64,000 nucleotides of DNA from Phyllobacterium myrsinacearum (GCF_002980555.1 NZ_PVBT01000006.1:248001-312000), one strand, 5' to 3'. Positions 35,390 to 45,052 are shown, numbered from the stretch's first letter. Numbers and translations are program-made. Notes: a model not told the origin generated them from the letters alone.

Positions 35390-37158
35390 CCGCCGCCGCG
35401 CCAGCCTCCCCCGTCACGGCGCGGTCCATCCACAAGACGTTCCACCGCGATACCGGCGAAACGGTCAAGGCGCTCGACGATGTCTCGTTTGAAGCGAGGC
35501 ACGGGACGGTGACCGCCCTTGTCGGGCCCGACGGCGCGGGCAAGACGACGGTCCTGCGCCTGATGGCCGGGCTGATGGCGGCGGAAAGCGGCGAACTCAA
35601 GGTGCTCGGCATCGATGTCGCCGCCGATCCGCAGGCGGTGCAGAACCGTATCGGCTACATGCCGCAGAAATTCGGGCTCTATGAGGATCTGAGCGTTCAG
35701 CAAAATCTCGATCTTTATGCGGAGCTGCACGGCATCACCCCGGACCAGCGCCGCGCGATTTATCCGCGGCTGATGGACATGACCAATCTTGGCCGCTTCA
35801 CCGACCGGCTGGCGGGAAAGCTCTCCGGCGGCATGAAGCAGAAGCTCGGCCTTGCCTGTACGCTGGTGCGCTCGCCCGAGCTGCTGCTGCTCGATGAGCC
35901 GACCGTCGGCGTCGATCCGCTGTCGCGGCGGGAATTGTGGGAGATCGTGCTCAAACTGGTGCGCGAAGACGGACTGACAGTCATCGTCAGCACCTCCTAT
36001 CTCGACGAAGCCGAGTTCTGCGACCATGCGGTCGTCATGCATCTGGGCAAGGTGCTGGCGCAGGGCAAGCCCGACGAGATCACCGCCCGCGCGAAAGGCA
36101 ATGTGTTCATCGCCGCGCCGCAGGACGGCATGAATGCCCGCTCGCTGCAGGCGCGGCTTTTCCGCCATGACGGCGTGGTGGATGCCGTGCCGGAGGCAGG
36201 CAAGGTGCGCATCGTCCGGCAGCCGGGTTTCAAGGGTAAACTCAGCGTCGACGGCCGGCCGGTGGCACTGACCGCAACGCCGCCGCGCTTCGAGGACGGC
36301 TTCATGGTGCTGTTCAGCGCCGTGGCGGGCGAAGGCCATTCCAGCAGCCTGGAGCTGCAGCGCTCGGCAGACCCGGCACGCAGGGACGAAATCTCCGTCG
36401 AAGTGCATGATCTCGTGCGCATGTTCGGCGATTTTGCCGCCGTGAACCACGTCAGTTTCCAGGTGAAGCGCGGCGAGATCTATGGGCTGCTCGGCCCGAA
36501 CGGCGCGGGCAAGAGCACGACATTCCGTATGCTGTGCGGACTGATTCCTGCAACCAGCGGAACATTGCAGGTTGCAGGCGCGGATTTGCGCACGGCGCGG
36601 GCGCAAGCGCGGCAGAATCTGGGCTATGTCGCGCAGAAATTCTCGCTCTATGGCGACCTCTCGGTGGACGAAAACCTGGATTTCTTCGCCAGCGCCTATG
36701 GCCTGCGCGGTGCGAAAAAGCGCGAGCGCATCGACTGGTCGAAGCAACAGTTTGAACTCGGTGAACTGGCGACACTGCCGAGCGGCCAGTTGCCCGGCGG
36801 GTTCAAGCAGCGGCTGGCCATGGCCGCTGCGCTGTTGCACGAACCGGATATCCTGTTCCTCGACGAGGCGACGAGCGGCGCCGATCCCCTCGCCCGGCGC
36901 GAATTCTGGGGGCGCATCACCGCGCTGTCGGAGCAGGGCGTGACGGTCATCGTCACCACCCATTTCATGGAGGAAGCGGAATATTGCGACCGGATCATGA
37001 TCATGGACGCCGGGCGCAACCTTGCCGAGGGAACGCCCGCAGACATTCGCGCCCACGCCAAGCCGCAGGCCGGACGCGAGCCGAATATGGAGGATGCGTT
37101 CATCGCCATTGTCGAGGAATCGCGCAGCGCCGCTGAAGTAAGGGGCAAGGCCGCATGA
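35386..37158 (+). CDS. Fused double-ATPase of ABC exporter (YbhF-like)
   Basis: 590 residues holding two nucleotide-binding domains. NBD1 has Walker A GPDGAGKTT (Asp where Asn is usual), signature LSGGMKQK and Walker B LLLLDEPTVGVDP. NBD2 has Walker A GPNGAGKST, a variant signature LPGGFKQR and Walker B ILFLDEATSGADP. YbhF shows the same fusion. It drives the YbhS/YbhR permease pair. Start and stop overlap both neighbours by four bases (ATGA), so translation is coupled. Confidence 0.92.
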   Translation: MTAAAPASPVTARSIHKTFHRDTGETVKALDDVSFEARHGTVTALVGPDGAGKTTVLRLMAGLMAAESGELKVLGIDVAADPQAVQNRIGYMPQKFGLYEDLSVQQNLDLYAELHGITPDQRRAIYPRLMDMTNLGRFTDRLAGKLSGGMKQKLGLACTLVRSPELLLLDEPTVGVDPLSRRELWEIVLKLVREDGLTVIVSTSYLDEAEFCDHAVVMHLGKVLAQGKPDEITARAKGNVFIAAPQDGMNARSLQARLFRHDGVVDAVPEAGKVRIVRQPGFKGKLSVDGRPVALTATPPRFEDGFMVLFSAVAGEGHSSSLELQRSADPARRDEISVEVHDLVRMFGDFAAVNHVSFQVKRGEIYGLLGPNGAGKSTTFRMLCGLIPATSGTLQVAGADLRTARAQARQNLGYVAQKFSLYGDLSVDENLDFFASAYGLRGAKKRERIDWSKQQFELGELATLPSGQLPGGFKQRLAMAAALLHEPDILFLDEATSGADPLARREFWGRITALSEQGVTVIVTTHFMEEAEYCDRIMIMDAGRNLAEGTPADIRAHAKPQAGREPNMEDAFIAIVEESRSAAEVRGKAA

Positions 37159-38300
37159 GCACGCCCGCCCCGGTCCAGCATCATGGCAGCCTGCGGCGCA
37201 TTCTGGCGCTGGTGCGCAAGGAGTCCTGGCAGGTGATCCGCGATCCCAGCAGCATTGCGGTCGGCATTGTCATGCCGATGATGCTGCTGATCCTGTTCGG
37301 CTACGGCCTGTCGTTCGATCTGAAGAACCTGCCGGTTGCCCTTGTCATGGAAGACAATTCGGCAGAGGCGCGCGGCGCGGTGTCGGGGTTCGAGCTTTCG
37401 GACTATTTCCAGACCCATCCGGTCAAGACCATGGCGGAAGCCGAGCGGCTGCTCAAGGACAAGACCGTCAGCGGCATCGTGCGCATTCCGCCGCAATTTG
37501 CCCGAAACGTTGCGCTGGGCAATGGCGACATCCAGATCGTCGTCAACGGCACCGACGCCAATACGGCACGCATCTCGCTGGCCTATGCGCAAGGGGCGGT
37601 TGCCACGTGGCTGGCGCGGCAGGCGGCGGAAGGCAGGATCACAGGCAATGGCGCTTCCGTGGATATACAAACACGTCTCTGGTTCAACGAAGCCAATGAA
37701 AGCAGCTATTTCCTCGTGCCGGGGCTGATCGTGCTGGTCATGACGCTGATCGGCGCGCTCCTGACCGCGCTCGTCATGGCACGGGAGTGGGAGCGCGGCA
37801 CTTTCGAAGCCCTGTTCGTTACACCGGTGCGGCCCGTCGAAATCCTGCTCGGCAAGATCATTCCCTATTTCATTCTCGGTATGCTCGGGCTGGCATTGTC
37901 CGTCGCCGGCAGCCAGATCCTGTTCCATGTGCCGCTGCGCGGCTCACTGTGGATACTCGTCATCGTCTCGATGCTCTATCTGATCGTGGCGCTCGGCATC
38001 GGCCTGCTGATCTCGTCGGTGACCAAGAGCCAGTTCGTCGCCAGTCAGGTCACCCTCGTCGTCACCTTCCTGCCTGCAATGATGCTGTCCGGCTTCATGT
38101 TCGACATCCGTAGCATGCCGCTCGTCATCCAGTGCATCACCTATATTTTCCCTGGCCGCTATTTCGTCAGCGTGCTGCAGACCCTGTTTCTCGCCGGCGA
38201 TATCTGGGGGGTGATCCTGCCCAACGCCGCGGTGCTCGCGGTGATGGCAACGGTGCTGATGGCCGCGTCCGTGCGGGCAACACGCAAGAAACTCGGGTGA
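37155..38300 (+). CDS. ABC-2 type permease, YbhS-like
   Basis: 381 residues. One N-terminal membrane helix (VGIVMPMMLLILFGYGLSF), a large periplasmic domain (about residues 60-170), and a cluster of five helices after it (GLIVLVMTLIGALLTALVMAREWERGTFEALFVTPV contains the ABC-2 EAA-like coupling helix region). It pairs with the downstream YbhR-like permease. It overlaps the ATPase gene by four bases. Confidence 0.9.
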   Translation: MSTPAPVQHHGSLRRILALVRKESWQVIRDPSSIAVGIVMPMMLLILFGYGLSFDLKNLPVALVMEDNSAEARGAVSGFELSDYFQTHPVKTMAEAERLLKDKTVSGIVRIPPQFARNVALGNGDIQIVVNGTDANTARISLAYAQGAVATWLARQAAEGRITGNGASVDIQTRLWFNEANESSYFLVPGLIVLVMTLIGALLTALVMAREWERGTFEALFVTPVRPVEILLGKIIPYFILGMLGLALSVAGSQILFHVPLRGSLWILVIVSMLYLIVALGIGLLISSVTKSQFVASQVTLVVTFLPAMMLSGFMFDIRSMPLVIQCITYIFPGRYFVSVLQTLFLAGDIWGVILPNAAVLAVMATVLMAASVRATRKKLG

Positions 38301-38307
38301 GGCAGCC

Positions 38308-39429
38308 ATGATCCAGTCGCTCTTCCGCATCATCGCCCTTATCCGCAAGGAACTGCTGGCCATGCTGAAAGACCCCAAGAGCCGCATCGTTTTGGTGGTG
38401 CCGCCCATCATGCAATGCCTCGTGTTCGGCTATGCCGCAAGCTACGACCTCAACGATGTGCCCTACGCCCTTCTCGATCATGATCACAGCGCCGCCTCCA
38501 TCGCGCTGGCCGCACGGTTCGATGGTTCCGCCACCTTCACCCGTGTGGCGACGCTGCAGCGGACAGGCGATATCGCCGGTTACATCAACAACAGGCGCGT
38601 TCTATTGGTGCTCGTCATCGATCAGGATTTTGAAAAGAACCTGATGGCCGGAAAACCCGCCCAGTTGCAGGTTATCGCCGACGGGCGCAATTCCAACACG
38701 GCGGGCACGGCGCAGGGCTATGTCAGCGCCATCGTGACCGATTTCACCCATCGCTGGCGCGCGGAGAACGGCCAGGCCGCCAATACCGGAATCACCGTGA
38801 CGACACGCGCCTGGTACAATCCGAGCCTCGAGACGCGCTGGAACATGATCCCCTCGCTGATCGGCACCATCACCATGATGATGACGATGATGCTGACGGC
38901 CATGTCCGTGGCGCGCGAGCGCGAGGCGGGGACGCTCGACCAGTTGCTGGTGACGCCCTTCCGCCCCTCCGAAATCATGGTGGGCAAGGCCCTGCCGTCG
39001 ATGATGGTGGGAACCACCCAGGCGACGCTCATCCTGCTCGTCGCGCAGCTGTGGTTCCAGATACCCTTCGCCGGGTCCTATCTCATCCTCTATATGGGAT
39101 TGATCCTGTTTCTGGCGGCGGCCGTCGGCATCGGGCTTTTCCTGTCATCGCTGGCCGCCAACATGCAGCAGGCGATGATCTTTTCCTTCGTACTCCTGAT
39201 GCCATTCATGCTGCTGTCGGGCCTGACAGCCCCCATCGGCAACATGCCGGATATCCTGCAGTATTTCACGCTGATCAATCCGCTGCGCTATGCCATCAGC
39301 ATCACGCATCAGGTCTATCTGGAAGGCGCGGGCATTCGCCAGCTCCTGCCGGAAATGCTGGCACTCATCGGCATTTCGGTGGTGACACTGCCGGTTTCGT
39401 CGTGGCTGTTCCGCCACCGTCTGGTTTAG
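38308..39429 (+). CDS. ABC-2 type permease, YbhR-like
   Basis: 373 residues with the same topology as its neighbour: one N-terminal helix, a periplasmic domain (about residues 50-180), then five helices with MSVAREREAGTLDQLLVTPFRPSEIMVGK as the coupling region. It completes a four-gene export system (adaptor, double ATPase, two permeases). In E. coli the homologue affects sensitivity to cefoperazone and chloramphenicol and has been linked to Na+/Li+ export. It starts 7 bases after YbhS and ends 5 bases before a convergent TetR gene. Confidence 0.9.
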   Translation: MIQSLFRIIALIRKELLAMLKDPKSRIVLVVPPIMQCLVFGYAASYDLNDVPYALLDHDHSAASIALAARFDGSATFTRVATLQRTGDIAGYINNRRVLLVLVIDQDFEKNLMAGKPAQLQVIADGRNSNTAGTAQGYVSAIVTDFTHRWRAENGQAANTGITVTTRAWYNPSLETRWNMIPSLIGTITMMMTMMLTAMSVAREREAGTLDQLLVTPFRPSEIMVGKALPSMMVGTTQATLILLVAQLWFQIPFAGSYLILYMGLILFLAAAVGIGLFLSSLAANMQQAMIFSFVLLMPFMLLSGLTAPIGNMPDILQYFTLINPLRYAISITHQVYLEGAGIRQLLPEMLALIGISVVTLPVSSWLFRHRLV

Positions 39430-39434
39430 GTGCT

Positions 39435-40022
39435 TTAGCCCGGCCAGCAGCGCATGGCGATATCAATCAGCCTGTAAAGCTCTTCCCGCGCGGTTCCGCT
39501 CGATGCCTGTACCGCGGTACCTTGGGATATGGTCATGATGAACCGGGCGATGTCTTCCGCATCGCACTCGGTTTTGAGGTCACCCTCGCGCTTCGCCCGG
39601 GCAAAACGCCGCGCCAGCGCCTTCTGGCCCATATTGCGCTTTTCGATGATGGTCTTCTGGATGGCGGCGGCGGCATCGCTGCAGCCCATGGCCGCATTGA
39701 TTCCCAGGCACCCCGAGGGGTTGCAATCGCAGGTCTGCGCGTCGGCAAAGCCGTGCAGAATATCCATGGCGACGGTGCGTGCATCCGGTTGTTCCAGCGC
39801 TTTCCAGAAAAACGCCATGTAATTCTGCTCATAGCGCTCGAGCGCCATGCGGAACAGTTCTTCCTTGTTGCCGAAGGCGCCATAGAGACTTGGCTTGGTG
39901 ATACCCATGCCGTCGGTCAGGTCTGTGATGGATGTGCCCTCGTAGCCCTTGCGCCAAAAAAGTTCGAGCGCAGTCTGCAGTGCCTCATCGGCATCAAATT
40001 CCCTCGGCCGTCCCATGGACAA
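39435..40022 (-). CDS. TetR-family repressor of the RND efflux operon
   Basis: 195 residues. The N-terminal HTH is FDADEALQTALELFWRKGYEGTSITDLTDGMGITKPSLYGAFGNKEEL. A cysteine-rich stretch in the ligand domain (TCDCNPSGCLGINAAMGC) is seen in a TetR subgroup often adjacent to RND pumps. Cysteines could sense thiol stress or a ligand, but that is inference. It is divergent from the RND operon, with two palindromic operators between them. Confidence 0.9.
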   Translation of the reverse strand: MSMGRPREFDADEALQTALELFWRKGYEGTSITDLTDGMGITKPSLYGAFGNKEELFRMALERYEQNYMAFFWKALEQPDARTVAMDILHGFADAQTCDCNPSGCLGINAAMGCSDAAAAIQKTIIEKRNMGQKALARRFARAKREGDLKTECDAEDIARFIMTISQGTAVQASSGTAREELYRLIDIAMRCWPG

Positions 40023-40038
40023 GACTCCCTAGAAGAAA

Positions 40039-40113
40039 TATACCGCTCGGTATAAAATCCAATTGACAGCCGCTGTACCGCAGCCTTATATCTCGTTTTA
40101 TACCGATCGGTAT
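40039..40113 (+). promoter_or_regulatory. RND-pump promoter flanked by two TetR operators
   Basis: TATACCGCTCGGTATA (40039-40054) and ATACCGATCGGTAT (40100-40113) are palindromes of the classic TACCGnnCGGTA type. Between them sit -35 TTGACA (40063-40068) and -10 TTATAT (40086-40091) with a 17-base spacer. Operator 2 covers the start site (about 40098) and operator 1 lies just upstream of -35, so a bound TetR dimer pair could shut off both directions. The start to the first codon gives a leader of about 87 bases. Confidence 0.85.
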
Positions 40114-40184
40114 CGATCGTCAACGATCGAATTTGGTTTAGCCACTCCCAATGGCGATACAACTTTCAAAGCAGGATGACCACG

Positions 40185-41405
40185 ATGTCAATCAGCACTT
40201 ATAAAAGATCACTCTATGCCGGCGGCTTTATTGTGGCGCTCGCAGCCGCGGGCTCCACCCAGCTGTTCGACCTTGGCAAGAGCCATGCCGAAACCAGCAA
40301 ACAGGCTGCTCCCGTTGCAACCCCGGTTTCCGTTGCCATTGTCCAGCCGAAGCTCATCACCCGGTGGAGTGAATTCTCCGGACGTCTCGAAGCCATTGAC
40401 CATGTCGAGCTGCGCTCGCGCGTCGCCGGGGCGATCCAGTCCGTCGCTTTCAAGGAAGGCGCTCTGGTCAAGCAGGGCGATCTTCTCGTCAAGATCGATC
40501 CGGCGCCCTATGAAGCAGAGGTCGCCCGGGCAAAGGCCGCCGTCAGCGCCGCCGAATCAAAACTGTCCTTCGCCAAGAACGAACTGGAACGCGGCAAGCG
40601 CCTGATTGATTCGCGCACCGTGTCCCAGAGCGATTATGACCAGCGCAGCAATGTGCAGAGCGGCGCTCAGGCCGATCTCGAAGCCGCTCAGGCCGGTCTC
40701 AAGACCGCCATGCTCAACCTCGGTTACACCGAAATCCGCGCGCCCATCAGCGGCCGCGTCGGACGCATCGAAATCACCGCCGGCAATCTGATCGCCTCCG
40801 GCCCCAGCTCGCCGCTTTTGACAACCATCGTCTCGATCAGCCCGATCTATGCCAGCTTCGAAGCCAATGAGAACACCGTGGCCCAGGCCCTTGCCGACCT
40901 GCCGCAGGGTCTCAACAGCCGCGATTTCTCCGACCGCATCCCCGTCGTCATGGACGTGTATGGCCAGAACGACGTGAAGGGCAAGCTGCAGCTGATCAAC
41001 AACAGCGTCGATGTCGCCAGCGGCACGGTCAAGGTGCGGGCGGTGTTTGACAATGCGGACGGCAAGTTCATGCCGGGCCAGTTTGCCAAGCTGCGCATGG
41101 GCACGGCCAATGAGAAGCAGGAACTGCTTGTCGATGAAAAGGCCGTCGGCACCGACCAGAGCAAGAAGTTCGTCATGGTGGTCAATGACAAGAACATCGT
41201 CGAATACCGCGAGATTTCGCTCGGGGCACCGGCAGAAGGCCTGCGCATCGTCACCAGCGGCCTGCAGCCGGAGGAAAAGATCGTCGTCAACGGCCTGCAG
41301 CGGATTCGTCCCGGTTCGCTCGTCGCTCCTGAAATGGTCGCCATGGGCACTGCAGCGCACAATTTGCAGGCCTTGGCCACCGATCCGGCCAAGACACAAC
41401 AGTAA
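40185..41405 (+). CDS. RND efflux adaptor (MexE/AcrA-like membrane fusion protein)
   Basis: 406 residues. An N-terminal signal/anchor (LYAGGFIVALAAAGSTQLFDL) has no lipobox, so it is not lipidated like AcrA. Lipoyl half-motifs are VELRSRVAGAIQSVAFKEGALVKQGDLLVKIDP and LGYTEIRAPISGRVGRIEI, bracketing a short coiled-coil. The start at 40185 is chosen because AGGA lies 8 bases upstream. It is followed by the RND pump in one operon. No outer-membrane factor gene follows, so a TolC-type protein from elsewhere should complete it. Confidence 0.92.
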   Translation: MSISTYKRSLYAGGFIVALAAAGSTQLFDLGKSHAETSKQAAPVATPVSVAIVQPKLITRWSEFSGRLEAIDHVELRSRVAGAIQSVAFKEGALVKQGDLLVKIDPAPYEAEVARAKAAVSAAESKLSFAKNELERGKRLIDSRTVSQSDYDQRSNVQSGAQADLEAAQAGLKTAMLNLGYTEIRAPISGRVGRIEITAGNLIASGPSSPLLTTIVSISPIYASFEANENTVAQALADLPQGLNSRDFSDRIPVVMDVYGQNDVKGKLQLINNSVDVASGTVKVRAVFDNADGKFMPGQFAKLRMGTANEKQELLVDEKAVGTDQSKKFVMVVNDKNIVEYREISLGAPAEGLRIVTSGLQPEEKIVVNGLQRIRPGSLVAPEMVAMGTAAHNLQALATDPAKTQQ

Positions 41406-41443
41406 TCGCATCAAAGCCCCGCAACGGGCAGGCGGATAGTGAT

Positions 41444-44400
41444 ATGAATATCTCCAATTTCTTCATCGACCGCCCGGTCTTCGCGGGCGTTCTGTCTTTC
41501 GTGATTTTCCTTGGCGGCCTGATCGCGCTGACGGCCATGCCGGTTTCGGAATATCCGGATGTCGTGCCGCCATCCATCGTGGTGCGGGCGCAATATCCGG
41601 GTGCCAACCCGAAGGTCATTGCCGAAACCGTGGCGACGCCCATCGAGGAACAAATCAACGGCGTCGAAGGCATGCTCTATATGGGCAGCCAGGCCACGAC
41701 CGACGGCCAGATGACCCTGACCGTGACCTTCGCCATCGGCACCGACCCCGACAAGGCACAGCAGCTGGTGCAGAACCGTGTGTCGCAGGCGGAACCCCGC
41801 CTGCCCCAGGAGGTGCGCAGCCTCGGCATCACCACGGTGAAGAGTTCACCGGACCTGATGCTGGTGGTCAATCTCATCTCGCCCAACAACCGCTATGACA
41901 TCACCTATCTGCGCAATTACGCGCTGATCAACATCAAGGACCGGCTCGCTCGCATCAATGGTGTCGGCGACGTGCAGCTGTTCGGTTCGGGCGACTATTC
42001 CATGCGCGTGTGGCTCGATCCGCAGAAAACAGCGGAACTCGGCCTTTCGGCAACGGATGTCCTCAACGAAATCCGGGCGCAGAACGTCCAGGCCGCCGCC
42101 GGCGTCATCGGCGCCTCCCCTAGCCCCAACGGCGTCGACCTGCAATTGTCGGTCAATGCGCAGGGCCGCCTGCAGACCGAGGAAGAATTCGGCCAGATCA
42201 TCGTCAAGACCGCTGCCAATGGCGCCATCACGCATCTGCGCGATATCGCCCGCATCGAGCTTGGCGCTGCCCAGTATTCCCTGCGTTCGCTGCTCGACAA
42301 CAAGCAGGCCGTCGCCATCCCCGTTTTCCAGGCGCCGGGCTCCAACGCCATTCAGATCGCCGACCAGGTGCGTGCGGTCATGGACGAGATGAAGCTGACC
42401 ATGCCGGAAGGCGTCAGCTACGAGATCGTCTATGATACGACGCAGTTCGTCCGTGCTTCCATCGAGGCCGTCGTGCATACGCTGCTGGAAGCCGTGGTGC
42501 TCGTCGTTCTCGTGGTCATCCTGTTCCTGCAGACATGGCGCGCCTCGATCATTCCGCTGATTGCGGTTCCAATCTCGATCATCGGCACATTCGCCGTCAT
42601 GCATCTCTTCGGCTTCTCGGTGAATGCGCTGAGCCTGTTCGGCCTGGTGCTCGCCATCGGTATCGTCGTGGATGATGCCATCGTGGTGGTGGAGAACGTC
42701 GAACGCAACATCGAAAACGGCCTGGCGCCACGCGCGGCGACCGTTCAGGCAATGCGCGAAGTGTCGGGTCCGATCATTGCCATCGCGCTGGTGCTGGTTG
42801 CGGTTTTCGTGCCGCTGGCCTTCATCAGCGGCCTGACCGGGCAATTCTACCGGCAGTTTGCGCTGACCATTGCCATCTCGACCGTCATCTCCGCCTTCAA
42901 CTCGCTGACCCTGTCCCCGGCCCTCGCCGCCCTGCTTCTGAAAGGCCATGACGAGCCGAAGGATGCGCTGACGCGGTTCATGGACAAGACGCTGGGCTGG
43001 CTGTTCCGCGGCTTCAATGCGGTGTTCACGCGCGGCGCCAACGGCTACAGCCGCGGCGTGACCGCGGTCATCTCGCGCAAGACCGTGATGATGGGCATCT
43101 ATATCCTGCTGATCGGTGCGACGGCCTTCATGTTCAAGAGTGTTCCCGGCGGGTTCGTGCCGCCGCAGGACAAGCAGTATCTCGTCGGCTTCACCCAGCT
43201 GCCGGATGGTGCAACGCTTGACCGCACGGAAGCTGTCGTTCGCCGCATCGGTGACATCGCCCTGAAGATTCCGGGCGTGCAGAGCACCATTGCCTTCCCC
43301 GGCCTGTCGATCAACGGCTTCACCAACAGTTCCAATGCCGGTATCGTCTTTGTCTCGCTCAAGCCATTCGAGGAGCGCAAGACGCCGGACCTGAGCGCCG
43401 GTGCGATTGCCAAGGCGCTGAACATGCAGTTGTTCGGCATCAAGGAATCGTTCAGTGCTGTCTTCCCGCCGCCACCCGTGCAGGGCCTGGGCGCCATTGG
43501 CGGCTTCAAGTTCCAGATCGAAGACCGCAATGGCCTCGGCTATCAGGCGCTGGACGATGCCACCAAGGCATTCCTTGCCAAGGCGGCCACCGCTCCGGAA
43601 CTCACCGGCCTGTTCTCCAGCTATCAGATCAATGTTCCTCAGCTTTACGCCGATGTGGACCGTGCCAAGGCACGCCAGCTCAACGTTTCGCTGCCGGAAA
43701 TCTTCAACACGCTGCAGATCTATCTCGGTTCCGTCTATGTCAACGACTTCAACAAGTTCGGCCGCACCTATTCGGTCCGCATGCAGGCCGATTCCGGCTT
43801 CCGGGCGAAGGCGGAAGACATTGGCGACCTGAAGGTCCGCTCGGGGTCGGGTGAAATGATCCCGCTATCGGCCCTGCTCAAGGTGGAGTCGAGCGCTGGA
43901 CCCGACCGCGCCATGCGTTACAACGGCTTCCTTGCCGCCGATGTGAACGGCAACGCAGCGCCTGGTTTCTCTTCCGGACAGGCGCGTGCTGCCGTCGAAC
44001 GCATCGCCGCCGAGACCTTCCCGGCCGGCATCGGCTATGAATGGACGGAGCTGACCTATCAGGAGATCATTGCCGGCAATTCCGCCTATCTGATCTTCCC
44101 GCTGTCGATCCTGCTGGTGTTCCTGGTGCTGTCGGCCCAATACGAAAGCCTGTCCCTGCCGCTGTCGATCATCATGATCGTTCCGCTCGGTTTGCTTGCC
44201 GCCCTCTTCGGCGTCTGGCTGACGGCCGGTGACAACAACGTCTTCACGCAGATCGGGCTAATCGTGCTTGTGGGTCTCTCCGCCAAGAATGCCATCCTGA
44301 TCGTGGAATTCGCGCGGGAACTGGAGTTCGCGGGATCGACGCCGTTCAAGGCGGTGATCGAAGCCAGCCGCCTGCGGCTGCGCCCGATCCTGATGACCTC

Positions 44401-44665
44401 GCTTGCCTTCATCATGGGCGTGGTTCCGCTGGTCACGTCGACGGGTGCAGGTTCGGAAATGCGCAGCGCCATGGGCGTGGCGGTATTCTCGGGCATGATC
44501 GGCGTGACGCTGTTCGGCCTGTTCATGACACCGGTCTTCTACGTGCTCGTTCGCGCGATGACCGGCAACCGGCCGCTCAAGCATGCGAGTCAGGGAAGCC
44601 ACTTCGATGGCGAATCGGGCCACAATTCGGCCACGGTTCATCCCGCCCCGGTTCCGGCCGAGTAG
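41444..44665 (+). CDS. RND multidrug efflux pump, HAE1 family (MexF-like)
   Basis: 1073 residues, full length. MNISNFFIDRPVFAGVLSF and ISEYPDVVPPSIVVRAQYPGA correspond to the MexF-type N-terminus, SEYPDV being canonical. The proton relay is in GIVVDDAIVVVENVER (two Asp in TM4). TM7-12 repeats the first half. Two large periplasmic loops provide the porter domain. It exports drugs by proton antiport. It starts 38 bases after the adaptor. Drug range is unknown; MexF in Pseudomonas exports chloramphenicol and quinolones. Confidence 0.94.
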   Translation: MNISNFFIDRPVFAGVLSFVIFLGGLIALTAMPVSEYPDVVPPSIVVRAQYPGANPKVIAETVATPIEEQINGVEGMLYMGSQATTDGQMTLTVTFAIGTDPDKAQQLVQNRVSQAEPRLPQEVRSLGITTVKSSPDLMLVVNLISPNNRYDITYLRNYALINIKDRLARINGVGDVQLFGSGDYSMRVWLDPQKTAELGLSATDVLNEIRAQNVQAAAGVIGASPSPNGVDLQLSVNAQGRLQTEEEFGQIIVKTAANGAITHLRDIARIELGAAQYSLRSLLDNKQAVAIPVFQAPGSNAIQIADQVRAVMDEMKLTMPEGVSYEIVYDTTQFVRASIEAVVHTLLEAVVLVVLVVILFLQTWRASIIPLIAVPISIIGTFAVMHLFGFSVNALSLFGLVLAIGIVVDDAIVVVENVERNIENGLAPRAATVQAMREVSGPIIAIALVLVAVFVPLAFISGLTGQFYRQFALTIAISTVISAFNSLTLSPALAALLLKGHDEPKDALTRFMDKTLGWLFRGFNAVFTRGANGYSRGVTAVISRKTVMMGIYILLIGATAFMFKSVPGGFVPPQDKQYLVGFTQLPDGATLDRTEAVVRRIGDIALKIPGVQSTIAFPGLSINGFTNSSNAGIVFVSLKPFEERKTPDLSAGAIAKALNMQLFGIKESFSAVFPPPPVQGLGAIGGFKFQIEDRNGLGYQALDDATKAFLAKAATAPELTGLFSSYQINVPQLYADVDRAKARQLNVSLPEIFNTLQIYLGSVYVNDFNKFGRTYSVRMQADSGFRAKAEDIGDLKVRSGSGEMIPLSALLKVESSAGPDRAMRYNGFLAADVNGNAAPGFSSGQARAAVERIAAETFPAGIGYEWTELTYQEIIAGNSAYLIFPLSILLVFLVLSAQYESLSLPLSIIMIVPLGLLAALFGVWLTAGDNNVFTQIGLIVLVGLSAKNAILIVEFARELEFAGSTPFKAVIEASRLRLRPILMTSLAFIMGVVPLVTSTGAGSEMRSAMGVAVFSGMIGVTLFGLFMTPVFYVLVRAMTGNRPLKHASQGSHFDGESGHNSATVHPAPVPAE

Positions 44666-44672
44666 AAAAACA

Positions 44673-44710
44673 CGCGCGGTGTGCAGGTTTTCCCGCCTGT
44701 GCACCGCGCG
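44673..44710 (+). terminator. Hairpin after the RND pump gene
   Basis: CGCGCGGTGTGCAGG and CCTGTGCACCGCGCG pair over 13 of 15 positions around TTTTCCCG. It lies 7 bases after the pump stop. No T-run follows, so it may stall or protect the mRNA end rather than being a classical terminator. Confidence 0.55.
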
Positions 44711-44926
44711 AATCAAGTCACTGAAACCACATTGTTTTCTTCTGCATTGACCGGCAAAAACCCCACCAAATGGGCCGTTCACAAAGACGTTTGGCACCGG
44801 AAAGTGCTTTTTGGGGTGACAAAAAGTTTCAAACTGTTACAGTTGCGTGACCAAGCCGACTATCGGCACTGACGAGCATGACCGGGTTTCGCGTTCCGCG
44901 GAGGTCGTTTAAATCAGGAGCAGACT

Positions 44927-45052
44927 TTGACAAGCGTTGCACCAGCCAATGACAACAGAAAGATCAGCGACGGGTTCTTCCCTCTGGTCGTGTTCCTTGT
45001 GGTCACCGAAATTGCAGCCACGGTGCTGCTGACTTTGCCAAATTGGTATTGA
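44927..45052 (+). CDS. 41-residue single-pass membrane protein
   Basis: A TTG at 44927 with AGGAG 6 bases upstream opens a 41-residue frame: polar N-terminus TSVAPANDNRKISDG, then a hydrophobic helix FFPLVVFLVVTEIAATVLLTLP and end NWY. One transmembrane segment. The good ribosome-binding site and clean topology make it likely to be translated. No family is recognised. A second micro-ORF starts 23 bases later. The 44711-44926 stretch before it contains no other gene. Confidence 0.6.
   Translation: MTSVAPANDNRKISDGFFPLVVFLVVTEIAATVLLTLPNWY

Noticed and set aside
35263-37056. Long open frame on the minus strand over the YbhF gene (597 codons), and similar long antisense frames over mccB, mccA and rsh.
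   Set aside because: They are antisense shadows of GC-rich genes with strong third-position bias. The plus- or minus-strand partner has clear family motifs; the shadows have none and lack ribosome-binding sites.
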